Shown in pieces: positions 35,177 to 43,539 of a stretch of DNA of 64,000 nt. The stretch is taken from contig QXWR01000016.1 in NCBI GenBank assembly GCA_009911065.1, positions 34,860 to 98,859 on the forward strand, written 5' to 3'. Source of the stretch: Clostridiaceae bacterium (GTDB lineage: Bacteria > Bacillota > Clostridia > Lachnospirales > Lachnospiraceae). A program made the position numbers and the translations under genes. The notes under the pieces were generated by a model that did no database searches, was not told where the DNA came from, and worked only from the letters and a program-made list of their open reading frames with translations. Numbering within the stretch: the first letter of the stretch is position 1; the number at the start of each line of letters is the position of its first letter.

Positions 35177-36190
35177 TTAACAGCAAGTTTTAAGTATTTG
35201 TAACTTTCCATGGATTTTAAATTCTATTGATCCAGAAGGGACAAATATACAGTCACCTTTAAAAATTGGAAAAGCTTTTTCAATATGATCTTCTTCAAAA
35301 AACATAACTCCACAGCCTTCAATACATAATAAGACTAAAAATGATGTTTCAGTTGCTGAAAACAAAATCATATCTCTGTTTCGTTCTGTATTGAGAAGTA
35401 TCCTCTCAACTTGAAAATATCTACATCGACATAGTAATTCGGAGGCATATCCTGGCTGATATTTTAAAGTTCGAATTGGTTGTTTTGGTTCCTCGTTTAG
35501 TTTTAAATTTGCTACGTCAAGTCCTTTTTCAATATGCAGTTCTCTCTGATTTCCGCTTTCGTCTGTTCTATTGTAATCATATAATCGATAAGTTAGATTA
35601 GAATTTTCCTGTATTTCTGCTATTAATGCCCCTGCACCAATGGCATGTATTGTACCAGATTCAACACAAAATACATCATTTTTTTGTACAGGAACATATC
35701 GTAAAAACTTATCAAATGTTCCTGATATAATACTATTTTGAAGTCGTTCACGGGACACTTCTTTCTTTAATCCATAAATCAGTTTTGTATTTCTATCTGC
35801 ATCTAAAACATACCACATTTCCGTTTTCCCTAATTGCCCATGTTCATATTTTTGTGCATACTCATCATCTGGATGAACCTGTATCGACAAATCTTTTTTG
35901 GCATCAATTAATTTGATTAATATTGGCAATTGTCCTTGTGGCAAATTTTTATGACTCTTAGGATGAGAGCCAATGTATTCTGGATGGTATTTTAACACTT
36001 CGTCAAGCGGTCTTCCTTTATAAATCCCGCTTCCCACAACACTTATTCCATCTGGATGAGTAGAGCATTCCCATGATTCAGCAAGAGGTTTCATATTTAT
36101 TGATTTTCCAAAATCATCTTTCAATCGATTACCGCCCCATAAGTAATCCTTCCCGACTGGTTTTAGAAAAAATGGTACAGGTTTATTCAT
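35177..36190 (-). CDS. manA: Mannose-6-phosphate isomerase (class I)
   Basis: 337 residues, a cupin-fold zinc enzyme converting fructose-6-phosphate to mannose-6-phosphate, the entry to GDP-mannose. It starts FFLKPVGKDYLWGGNRLKDD. Metal and active-site motifs QVHPDDEYA, KTEMWYVLDA and ESGTIHAIGAG are complete. It sits three bases after manC in the same direction, the last gene of the long right-hand operon before the hairpin terminator. A classical short class I isomerase of the Firmicutes type. Confidence 0.93.
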   Translation of the reverse strand: MNKPVPFFLKPVGKDYLWGGNRLKDDFGKSINMKPLAESWECSTHPDGISVVGSGIYKGRPLDEVLKYHPEYIGSHPKSHKNLPQGQLPILIKLIDAKKDLSIQVHPDDEYAQKYEHGQLGKTEMWYVLDADRNTKLIYGLKKEVSRERLQNSIISGTFDKFLRYVPVQKNDVFCVESGTIHAIGAGALIAEIQENSNLTYRLYDYNRTDESGNQRELHIEKGLDVANLKLNEEPKQPIRTLKYQPGYASELLCRCRYFQVERILLNTERNRDMILFSATETSFLVLLCIEGCGVMFFEEDHIEKAFPIFKGDCIFVPSGSIEFKIHGKLQILKTCC

Positions 36191-36193
36191 TTT

Positions 36194-37510
36194 TTACTGC
36201 TCCAACACATATTTTCTTTTATCTTGGATAGAAATATCATCTCCTATTTGTATTTCAATAAGCTGAAGTTCTTGATCAGCAATTATTGTATGTCTACACC
36301 CTGCCTGCATTGTAACTACATCTCCTGCGTGTACTTCCTGTTCCATACCATCAACAATCGTTTTTCCCTGACCCTTGATAATCACCCACACTTCATCCCT
36401 GTATTGATGGCTATGATAATTCATTCTATGTCCCTGATTCAATGTTACTTTAATAGTCATAGCCTTTTCTGACACATCTACAACCCGAAAAGAACCCCAT
36501 GATTTCTCAGCAAACATAATCTGTTGATCCATAGTATCAACAAATGGTTTTATATAAGAACTTTCTTCCTTATCAGAAACAAGAATTCCCTCTGGGGATG
36601 CAGAAATGATCGTATGATTCATTCCCATTGCTAAAACAGGCATATCCAATTCATTGATGATATGAACATCCGAACAACTTCCATTTATCTGTCCGTTACC
36701 AATGACAGATTCTTCCATTGCTTCTGTAAATGTATTCCAGGTGCCAAGATCTTTCCATTGACCCATGTACCGCATAACCTTTATATTGGATTCCTTTTCC
36801 ACAATAGCATAGTCAAAGGAGATTGCTTCCAAACTATTATATCTTTCCATTAAGTCTTGATAATTTTTAAAATTTAATAGTTCATGTCCTTTTTCCAAAA
36901 TATATTTAAGTTTACAAGCAAATACACCGCCATTCCACAGAGCACCTTTTGCCAGATAAGATTTTGCTGTTTCAGTATCTGGTTTTTCTTTAAATGTTAT
37001 AACATTAGATAAAATACTTTGCTCATCAGGAATAATATAACCATATTTTTCGGACGGATAAGTTGGTTCTATACCCATTAATACAAGATTTGCCGTGCCA
37101 CTTTCAACTTCTTTTGACATATTTTTTAAAACTTCAAAATAATAATTTTCAACATATGGGTCCACTGGGCATATAATTACAGCTTCCTCTGAATTAATTT
37201 CCTGAATATCCGTCAAATATGCGGCAGCAAGTAGTATTGCAGGAAATGTATCTTTTCGATATGGTTCTACAGATATTCCTACCTCTACTCCTAATTGATT
37301 ATGAATTGTTGACACCTGATTTTTACTTGTAGCTATGGTCACATTTGCCACTGGGTCCACTTCTTTAATTTGTCGATAAACACGTTGGAGCATAGATTCA
37401 TAATTTCCGCCAGAAGCTTTAAATATTTTTATAAATTGTTTAGAACGTACAGAGTTGGATAATGGCCAAAGTCTTTTTCCTGATCCTCCTGAAAGCAAAA
37501 TTATGTTCAT
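36194..37510 (-). CDS. manC: Mannose-1-phosphate guanylyltransferase / cupin isomerase (type II)
   Basis: 438 residues, somewhat short for the bifunctional ManC family (about 460-480). The N-terminal nucleotidyltransferase reads ILLSGGSGKRLWPLSNSVRS, with FKEKP and WNGGVFACK. The C-terminal cupin has NYHSHQYRDEVWVIIKGQGK. It makes GDP-mannose for the dehydratase encoded at 39651. The start base is shared with the end of the colD-like gene. A separate ManA next to it suggests the cupin part may be less active; that is inference. Confidence 0.93.
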   Translation of the reverse strand: MNIILLSGGSGKRLWPLSNSVRSKQFIKIFKASGGNYESMLQRVYRQIKEVDPVANVTIATSKNQVSTIHNQLGVEVGISVEPYRKDTFPAILLAAAYLTDIQEINSEEAVIICPVDPYVENYYFEVLKNMSKEVESGTANLVLMGIEPTYPSEKYGYIIPDEQSILSNVITFKEKPDTETAKSYLAKGALWNGGVFACKLKYILEKGHELLNFKNYQDLMERYNSLEAISFDYAIVEKESNIKVMRYMGQWKDLGTWNTFTEAMEESVIGNGQINGSCSDVHIINELDMPVLAMGMNHTIISASPEGILVSDKEESSYIKPFVDTMDQQIMFAEKSWGSFRVVDVSEKAMTIKVTLNQGHRMNYHSHQYRDEVWVIIKGQGKTIVDGMEQEVHAGDVVTMQAGCRHTIIADQELQLIEIQIGDDISIQDKRKYVLEQ

Positions 37511-38670
37511 TAAAATATAACCGCCTTTAAAGTATTGATAAGAAGATCAATCTCCTCTTTCATATTCACTGAATGATTTCCAACAAAAAAACCGTTTTCA
37601 TGGATATAATCTGCATTGATTAAATTTCCAAAGATCGAATAATCCAAATAATCTAAAGCTCTTTGTTTTGCAAAATTACCTGCTACAATTGGCCGAGTTT
37701 CTATTTGCGCTAGTGCTAAAGCCTCAATATAGTTTTTTCTGTACCCAGCCTTATTTGGAGGAAGAATTATTGCAAATCCAAACCAAGAAGAAATACCAAT
37801 TTCTTTTTGCACAAGTAAATCGGTTTCTTTTATTCCATTGATGAAATATTCCGCATTTTTCCTTCGTTGTCTGATAATATTGTCCAGTTTTTTTAATTGT
37901 TCAATTCCAATTGCTGCTTCAATTTCTAAAGGTCTTAAATTGAAACCAGGCATAATAAAATTGAAATTTTCATAAAATGAATCTTTCTGTTTTTTATATA
38001 TTGACGAACTTACAGGTAAATGTCTTGTCCATCCATGAGAACGAATTGAAAGCATATATTCATATAATTCTTTATCATCCGTTAGACACATACCACCTTC
38101 CATCGTACATAAATGGTGTGAATAATAAGTTGAATAAGTTCCAATAATACCAAATGTTCCTGTCATTTTTCCGTCATAAGAAGCTCCCATTGATTCACAG
38201 TTATCTTCAAGAAGAATAAGTTTATAGCGTTGACAAATATTTTTAATATCTTTATAATTATTGGGATTACCTAACAGATTTACTGTCATAATTGCTTTTG
38301 TATTATCTGTAATGGCATCCTCCAGCAGAGATATATCAACATTTAATGTATTAATATTAATATCAATTAATCTTATTTTAAGCCCCATTTGTGAAAGTGG
38401 AAAATATGTTGTACTCCATGACACAGCAGTAACAAGCACTTCATCCCCCTTTTTTAACCTACCAGAATATACAAGGGAAGCAATTGCCAAAAGATTTGCT
38501 GAAGAGCCTGAATTGGACATAACAGCATACTTTCCTCCAAATTTTTCAGCAAAATTGTTTTCGTAATTTTTAACATAATCACCCATGGTAACATGTCTTG
38601 AATTTATAACATCATGGACTGCTTTTATTTCATCTTCATTCCAGGTGTCATTTGACAGACTATAAATCAT
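37510..38670 (-). CDS. colD: GDP-4-keto-6-deoxymannose 3-dehydratase (ColD-like)
   Basis: 386 residues of the DegT/DnrJ aminotransferase fold. The usual PLP lysine is replaced: the motif is YYSHHLCTMEGG, with H185 at the lysine position. This His is the hallmark of the 3-dehydratases ColD and RfbH. Together with ManC and Gmd this points to ColD, which removes the C3 hydroxyl from GDP-4-keto-6-deoxymannose using PLP and glutamate. An ordinary aminotransferase (perosamine synthase) would keep the lysine, so I reject that reading. ASYDGKMTGTFG precedes the active site, as in the family. Confidence 0.85.
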   Translation of the reverse strand: MIYSLSNDTWNEDEIKAVHDVINSRHVTMGDYVKNYENNFAEKFGGKYAVMSNSGSSANLLAIASLVYSGRLKKGDEVLVTAVSWSTTYFPLSQMGLKIRLIDININTLNVDISLLEDAITDNTKAIMTVNLLGNPNNYKDIKNICQRYKLILLEDNCESMGASYDGKMTGTFGIIGTYSTYYSHHLCTMEGGMCLTDDKELYEYMLSIRSHGWTRHLPVSSSIYKKQKDSFYENFNFIMPGFNLRPLEIEAAIGIEQLKKLDNIIRQRRKNAEYFINGIKETDLLVQKEIGISSWFGFAIILPPNKAGYRKNYIEALALAQIETRPIVAGNFAKQRALDYLDYSIFGNLINADYIHENGFFVGNHSVNMKEEIDLLINTLKAVIF

Positions 38671-38699
38671 TTATTTTAACCTCCAATATAATAAAAATA

Positions 38700-39641
38700 T
38701 CATGCTTCCAAAGGCAAAACTGTATTTAAAAAATATTTATACGTCATTTCCAATCCACTTTTTAAATCTGTTTCAGCCAACCACCCAGCTTTGTTTATTT
38801 TTGAAACATCCAGTAGCTTCTGTGGCATCCCGTCTGGCTTTCGAATATCAAATACTAATTTAGCATGATAGCCTACTACATCCATAATTAATTCTGCCAA
38901 TTCTTTAATTGTTATATCTATCCCTGTTCCTGCATTAAAAAAATCATTTCCAGAATAGGTGTTAAAAAGAAAATAACAAGCATCAGCCAGATCATCTACA
39001 AACATAAATTCACGTTTTGCTTGTCCAGTTCCCCACATATCCACATAATCTAGTTGTTTGATTTTTGCCATATGTATTTTTCGAATTAAAGCAGCAACTA
39101 CATGTGACCTTGTCGGAGTAAAATTATCACCATATCCATAGATATTACAGGGCATGATCGTAATAAAATCGGTTCCATATTGTTTGTTATAAAATTCACA
39201 TAATTTCAGTCCTGCAATTTTTGCAATTGCATAACCTTCATTCGTTGGTTCCAATTTTCCATCCATTAAATACTCTTCTCTCATAGGTTGAGGACACATT
39301 CGTGGATAAATACAAGAAGATGCTAGAAACAAAAGCTTTTTAACATTATATTTTCTGGAACATTCAATAATATTATTTTGTATCATAAGATTGTCATATA
39401 AAAATTCTGCCGGAGACTCAATATTTGCCATAATACCGCCAACTCTGGCTGCTGCAAGAATTACATAATCCGGTTGCTCTGATTTAAAATATTGTTCTAC
39501 GGATGACTGAATTTTTAAATCAAGTTCTTTTGAACTTAAACCAATGATATTACAGAATCCTTCCTTTCGAAATTTCCGCTCGATAGCAGACCCCACTTGT
39601 CCATTACGACCAGCAATAAATATTTTACTATTATATTCCAT
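38700..39641 (-). CDS. GDP-L-colitose synthase or GDP-L-fucose synthase (ColC/Fcl family)
   Basis: 313 residues, a short-chain epimerase/reductase of the Fcl family. The NADPH loop is IFIAGRNGQVGSAIERKF, catalytic serine in FLASSCIYP, and Tyr-Lys in GYAIAKIAG. Fcl makes GDP-L-fucose from GDP-4-keto-6-deoxymannose, while the close homologue ColC does the same 5-epimerisation and 4-reduction on the 3-deoxy product of ColD. With a ColD-like gene immediately downstream in the operon, ColC activity is the more economical assignment, but fucose synthesis cannot be excluded. Confidence 0.85.
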   Translation of the reverse strand: MEYNSKIFIAGRNGQVGSAIERKFRKEGFCNIIGLSSKELDLKIQSSVEQYFKSEQPDYVILAAARVGGIMANIESPAEFLYDNLMIQNNIIECSRKYNVKKLLFLASSCIYPRMCPQPMREEYLMDGKLEPTNEGYAIAKIAGLKLCEFYNKQYGTDFITIMPCNIYGYGDNFTPTRSHVVAALIRKIHMAKIKQLDYVDMWGTGQAKREFMFVDDLADACYFLFNTYSGNDFFNAGTGIDITIKELAELIMDVVGYHAKLVFDIRKPDGMPQKLLDVSKINKAGWLAETDLKSGLEMTYKYFLNTVLPLEA

Positions 39642-39650
39642 TTGTTATTT

Positions 39651-40688
39651 TCACCTCAGCCTTTTTTCTTTTTGGGCAAGCAATCGGTCGTGTTCTGCCA
39701 TAATTTTTATTAATTCCTCATAGGACGTTTTCTGCGGGTTCCATTTAAGAATAGTTTTCGCTTTTGTAGGATCTCCTAAAAGATTTGTCACATCTGTTGG
39801 ACGATACCACTTTGGATTTACACATACAACCATTCTGCCTGTGGAAGAGTCGTATCCCTTTTCATTAATTCCTTCTCCCTCCCACCAAAGTTTTATACCA
39901 TTCACAGCAAAAGCTTTTTCAGTAAAATCTCTAACTGTATGTTGAATTCCTGTTGCAATAACAAAATCTTCTGGAATTTCCTGTTGCATCATCAGCCACA
40001 TACATTCCACATAATCTTTTGCATATCCCCAATCTCGAAGTGAACTCAAATTGCCCAGTTCCAAATGGGATTGAAGATTTTCTGCAATCCTGCCAGCCGC
40101 AAGTGTGATTTTTCTGGTAACAAAATTTTCACCACGACGTTCAGATTCATGATTAAAAAGGATTCCATTACAGGCAAACATCCCATATGCCTCTCTATAT
40201 TCCTTTGTTATCCAAAACCCATATTGTTTTGCCACAGCATAAGGCGAATATGGATGAAATGGTGTTTTTTCTGTTTGTGGAATTTCCTCTACTTTTCCAT
40301 AAAGCTCTGAAGTAGACGCTTGATATATTTTACATTTTTGTGTCAACCCAAGTATTCTAACCGCCTCCAAAATTCGAAGAGTTCCCAGCGCATCTATATC
40401 TCCGGAGTATTCTGGTACATCAAAACTAATTTGCACATGACTTTGCGCCGCAAGATTATAAATTTCATCTGGCTGTGACTGACTTATAATTCTTATTAAA
40501 GAGGATGAATCGGAAAGATCACCCTCATGTAAATTCAATTGATCTAAAATATGCTCAATTCGACTGGTGTTAGAAACAGATGCCCTGCGAATAATCCCAT
40601 GAACCTGATACCCTTTTTCTAAAAGGTATTCAGCCAAAAATGAACCATCCTGACCAGTAATTCCGGTAATTAAAGCAACTTTACTCAT
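39651..40688 (-). CDS. gmd: GDP-mannose 4,6-dehydratase
   Basis: 345 residues. Rossmann loop [19 protein letters not shown], catalytic STSELYGKV with YAVAKQYGF, and the GDP-mannose binding motif [17 protein letters not shown] are all intact. It converts GDP-mannose to GDP-4-keto-6-deoxymannose, the common precursor for colitose and fucose. It is followed nine bases later by the ColC/Fcl gene. ATG 40688 is preceded by AAAGGAAA. Confidence 0.95.
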   Translation of the reverse strand: MSKVALITGITGQDGSFLAEYLLEKGYQVHGIIRRASVSNTSRIEHILDQLNLHEGDLSDSSSLIRIISQSQPDEIYNLAAQSHVQISFDVPEYSGDIDALGTLRILEAVRILGLTQKCKIYQASTSELYGKVEEIPQTEKTPFHPYSPYAVAKQYGFWITKEYREAYGMFACNGILFNHESERRGENFVTRKITLAAGRIAENLQSHLELGNLSSLRDWGYAKDYVECMWLMMQQEIPEDFVIATGIQHTVRDFTEKAFAVNGIKLWWEGEGINEKGYDSSTGRMVVCVNPKWYRPTDVTNLLGDPTKAKTILKWNPQKTSYEELIKIMAEHDRLLAQKEKRLR

Positions 40689-40721
40689 ACATATTTCCTT
40701 TCAATATCAATTTCAATTTTT

Positions 40722-40927
40722 CTATTTTTTTACAGATGACTTCAAAAATTCATCATAATCTGTACGATAATTTGAATCATCATATTAGGTAGTATTCTGG
40801 GTACAGGCGCAAACATCTTTCCACAGGCGGAATATTGTGGAATACGTTTGCTATCTCCCCCTGAATGGATAAGTAAAATTTTTTCGTTTGTCATCCTATT
40901 ACCATTATCTTGTAGTTTTATCGCCAA
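40722..40927 (-). pseudogene. Remnant of a fucokinase/fucose-1-P guanylyltransferase (FKP)-like gene
   Basis: From an internal ATG the minus strand reads MTNEKILLIHSGGDSKRIPQ and then YSACGKMFAPVPR. This is the start of the guanylyltransferase domain found in bifunctional FKP-type proteins. After about 33 residues the similarity ends. A shift of frame gives YDDSNYRTDYDEFLKSSVKK and a stop at 40722, which looks like the tail of some gene. The piece is far too short to work and lies between licD and gmd, so it is a deletion scar from an older version of the locus. Confidence 0.6.
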
Positions 40928-41703
40928 TAAGCATTCATTATATGATTTGGCACCTGTTTCTGAACAGGCGGAAGTTCCGTATAATTCCCATACAAAAGTT
41001 TTAGCACTATATCATATTGCTTTGGTATCATAAACTTATGATTCTCAAAATTAACCTCTATACTTTTTTCAAATACTGTTTTTTTTATGTGTTTTCTATA
41101 AGGATCTACAAAACAAGTTACTTCACTTGCAGAATCTATATGATATTTCTGCATGTTTCTTTCCAGTTTGTCCAATAGTAATTTTTTTGAAAAGAACCTG
41201 CTAATAAAGTAAACAATTTTTTTTCGTTTCTTTGTATTAACAAGAATTTTGTTATAATATAAACTGTTAAAGATTCTGCATTCAATAAATTGTTTCTTTT
41301 GCAATATTTTATTTTTAGGTAAGGCATCTAAAGGCCATATGTCAATAAAAACACCAAGCTCATCATCTCCAGAATATTCCAATTCGGATAATATGGTTCT
41401 TGTGTCAATTACCTTTGAATATGCCCGTCCAAAATAAATTGGTGTATGTGAGTTTGCTAATGCTAGATTTTCGTTTTGAGCATATGGGGGGAATAATGCG
41501 CAGAATTTTTTATAATCTGTTCTTAGCATAAATAAATCTATATCATCATCCCATGGAATAAATCCCTGATGTCGGATAGCTCCTAATAAGGTTCCATGAG
41601 ATAAAAAGTAATGAATGTTGTGTTTTCGGCAAAAAGTATCTATCTTTACCAAAATATCTAATTCTATTTTTTTAAGCTCTTCTAAACTGATTTTCTTTTT
41701 CAT
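40918..41703 (-). CDS. licD: LicD-family phosphotransferase
   Basis: 261 residues. LicD proteins transfer phosphocholine, and relatives other phosphoesters or phosphonates, from a CDP/CMP donor to a sugar. The signatures are HYFLSHGTLLGAIRHQGF and IPWDDDIDLFM, with the tail PKQYDIVLKLLYGNYTELPP. The end overlaps the FKP-like remnant. Given a CMP-phosphonate type pathway about 7 kb away, this is the best candidate for attaching the phosphonate to the glycan. No choline uptake genes are nearby. Confidence 0.9.
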   Translation of the reverse strand: MKKKISLEELKKIELDILVKIDTFCRKHNIHYFLSHGTLLGAIRHQGFIPWDDDIDLFMLRTDYKKFCALFPPYAQNENLALANSHTPIYFGRAYSKVIDTRTILSELEYSGDDELGVFIDIWPLDALPKNKILQKKQFIECRIFNSLYYNKILVNTKKRKKIVYFISRFFSKKLLLDKLERNMQKYHIDSASEVTCFVDPYRKHIKKTVFEKSIEVNFENHKFMIPKQYDIVLKLLYGNYTELPPVQKQVPNHIMNAYWR

Positions 41704-41741
41704 TTTAAAATCCCTTGTTTATTTGGAAATTACTATTTTTA

Positions 41742-42107
41742 TTAATATTTTTTATGATGCTCATAAACGTTACAAAAGATTTTTTTCCATGCTCTGTGAA
41801 AATTATTTGAAATTGTATTTTCCCTTTGATTTTTTTTCTTTAATAAATAAAATTCTGTATTTTTATCTTTATTAGGCAGAGAAATATTGGATAAACATGA
41901 GAACAATGAATGATTTTTATCCAGAAAATGTCGGGCAACTGTATCATTTTCATCTTTTTTAACATAAAAAACATCTAAAATATCTGATTTGTAATCATCA
42001 TTGCAAATAAATAATATATCATTGTTCAAATTAAAACTTTTAATCAAGTTCTGAATCTCATTCAGATTTTGTTCCAAATATTGGATTTCACCCCCCCCCA
42101 CACACAA
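41742..42107 (-). CDS. 3' half of phase-variable DUF1796 protein
   Basis: Open frame downstream of the G9 tract on the minus strand. It reads GEIQYLEQNLNEIQNLIKSF and then about 100 residues to the stop at 41742. The TTG at 42107 lies before the tract in a shifted frame and has no ribosome binding site. The piece continues the DUF1796 domain of the upstream half, so it is not a gene of its own. With G10 or G7 the two halves form a 253-residue protein. Confidence 0.72.
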   Translation of the reverse strand: MCVGGGEIQYLEQNLNEIQNLIKSFNLNNDILFICNDDYKSDILDVFYVKKDENDTVARHFLDKNHSLFSCLSNISLPNKDKNTEFYLLKKKNQRENTISNNFHRAWKKIFCNVYEHHKKY

Positions 42108-42502
42108 TTTGTATCAATGTAGCGAATAAATAAAGTAGGTTCTTGAATACTTTGATAAAAACGGTCAATTCGTCTTTTATATTTTTCCTGCACGTTTGCT
42201 ATTTGTTCATTTAAGGGAATATACTTATTGAAATCGTGAGCAAAGGTGAATCCCTGATTTATATTTTTATATACTGCAGGATATTTTTTGCTTTGATATA
42301 GAAAATCGGGATTTAAAAAATCGGGAAAATTTGCTTTGATTGCATTCTCAACACCTTTCCAGTCACTTAGTAGCCAGTCAAACGGATAAGCATGATCTCT
42401 CAAACCAATTCGCGCCATCTCTAATGCGGTTGAACAGAAGCATCCCAGAGAAATAACATGCATATATTGATGATTCACTGTATTGATTGTTCCTCCAAAC
42501 AT
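42062..42502 (-). CDS. 5' half of phase-variable DUF1796 (putative papain-like peptidase) protein
   Basis: 146 residues: VISLGCFCSTALEMARIGLR, AYPFDWLLSDWKGV, FAHDFN and TLFIRYID match the DUF1796 family, found often in glycan loci and proposed to have a papain-like fold. The Cys in GCFC and the His in FAHDF could be catalytic. Soon after the G9 tract (42091-42099) the frame ends with KSNIWNKI. The start is uncertain: ATG 42502 precedes the only GGAGG, and a GTG eight codons later fits that site better. Role unknown; modification of a surface glycan or protein is a guess from context. Confidence 0.75.
   Translation of the reverse strand: MFGGTINTVNHQYMHVISLGCFCSTALEMARIGLRDHAYPFDWLLSDWKGVENAIKANFPDFLNPDFLYQSKKYPAVYKNINQGFTFAHDFNKYIPLNEQIANVQEKYKRRIDRFYQSIQEPTLFIRYIDTNCVWGGVKSNIWNKI
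42091..42099 (-). repeat. Poly-G tract on the coding strand (G9), predicted phase-variation switch
   Basis: Nine Cs on the + strand. The upstream frame uses TGG (two Gs) and the downstream frame uses GGT (two), so G10 or G7 is in phase and G9 is OFF. It is the only switch in the right-hand locus and the only one whose in-phase lengths are not multiples of three. Confidence 0.85.
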
Positions 42503-42543
42503 TGATATTAATTATTGTATTTACATCTCAAACAGAAAGCCTT

Positions 42544-43539
42544 TCATATGTAGTGTCTCCAATAGTCAAGCATATCGCGGATTGTCTGCTCCATAGAAAT
42601 TTCCTGTTTCCAGCCAGTATCCGATTTCAATTTATCTATATTTCCAACAATTACTTTTTCATCTGTCGGACGAATTAATGAAGGATCAACAAACAACTCC
42701 AGTTTATGCCTCAGTTGTTGTTCTATCATTATTACAATATCGCTCATTTCATAAATATACTCTGATGAAATGTTATACACCTGACCAGCTTTACCTTTTT
42801 CTGACAACAAAAGTAATGCTTTTACCAGATCTCTTTGGTCCATAATAGCCCGTCTGGTTTTAAGATTACCAACTCTCAGTTCATATATACCAGTTTTTTC
42901 TGCTTTAACTGCTCGATAAGTAAAATCTGATGTTACGTCATTCACTTTTCTTGTTCCAGTAGAATTGAAAATCCGTGCTCTTATACTTCGAATTTGATCA
43001 TTCATAAAATATTGGAAGGAAATTAAATCTTGTCCTACTTTACTAACACCATATGGATGTAAAGGTTTTAGTTCAGCGGTTTCCTTTACATATATCTCAT
43101 TCCCCTCCAGTTGATTTAATGTTTCTCCATATTCAGCACTACTACATGCAACTATAACAATCGGATCATAATAACCTTTTGAATAACGTCTTACATTTTT
43201 TATCGCTTCAAATATAGCAATCGTACCATTTATATTTATATCCATTGTTTCGTATGGTCTGCTCCAGGATACCGTTGGATAACTTTGTGCGGCAAGATGG
43301 AAAATTTGCTCTGGTTGATATTCCATAATTAAACGCTCTACACTTGATGCATAACGCACATCACACTCAATCATCTTTATATCTTTAGAAAGTTCTTTTA
43401 AATTAATTGTTGGATTATAATAAGTTCCTACAACATTTTGCCCTTGCTCATATAATCGTTCGACCATGTGTGATCCAACCATTCCACCTGCACCAGTTAC
43501 TAGTATATTCATGTTTTCCTCCCGATCACATATTTGCAA
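42544..43539 (-). CDS. NAD-dependent epimerase/dehydratase (GDP-sugar 4,6-dehydratase/reductase-like SDR)
   Basis: 331 residues. The Rossmann loop is ILVTGAGGMVGSHMVERL, catalytic residues lie in ACSSAEYGE and HPYGVSKVGQ, and RIFNSTGTRK forms the substrate loop. It belongs with the GDP-mannose dehydratase/Rmd/DmhA branch. The predicted start could be MNILVTGAG, ten codons inside. It overlaps the GHMP kinase gene by 14 bp. A GDP-heptose or GDP-rhamnose type modification is possible, but the substrate is open because Gmd itself is present elsewhere in the operon. Confidence 0.82.
   Translation of the reverse strand: MQICDREENMNILVTGAGGMVGSHMVERLYEQGQNVVGTYYNPTINLKELSKDIKMIECDVRYASSVERLIMEYQPEQIFHLAAQSYPTVSWSRPYETMDININGTIAIFEAIKNVRRYSKGYYDPIVIVACSSAEYGETLNQLEGNEIYVKETAELKPLHPYGVSKVGQDLISFQYFMNDQIRSIRARIFNSTGTRKVNDVTSDFTYRAVKAEKTGIYELRVGNLKTRRAIMDQRDLVKALLLLSEKGKAGQVYNISSEYIYEMSDIVIMIEQQLRHKLELFVDPSLIRPTDEKVIVGNIDKLKSDTGWKQEISMEQTIRDMLDYWRHYI

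Noticed and set aside
37510..38670. Perosamine synthase or other sugar aminotransferase
   Set aside because: The PLP-binding lysine is replaced by His185 (SHHLCTMEGG), which fits the 3-dehydratases ColD/RfbH and not an aminotransferase.
41486..41491. G6 run inside licD as a switch
   Set aside because: The frame is intact across it and it encodes a Pro-Pro pair in a normal LicD sequence.
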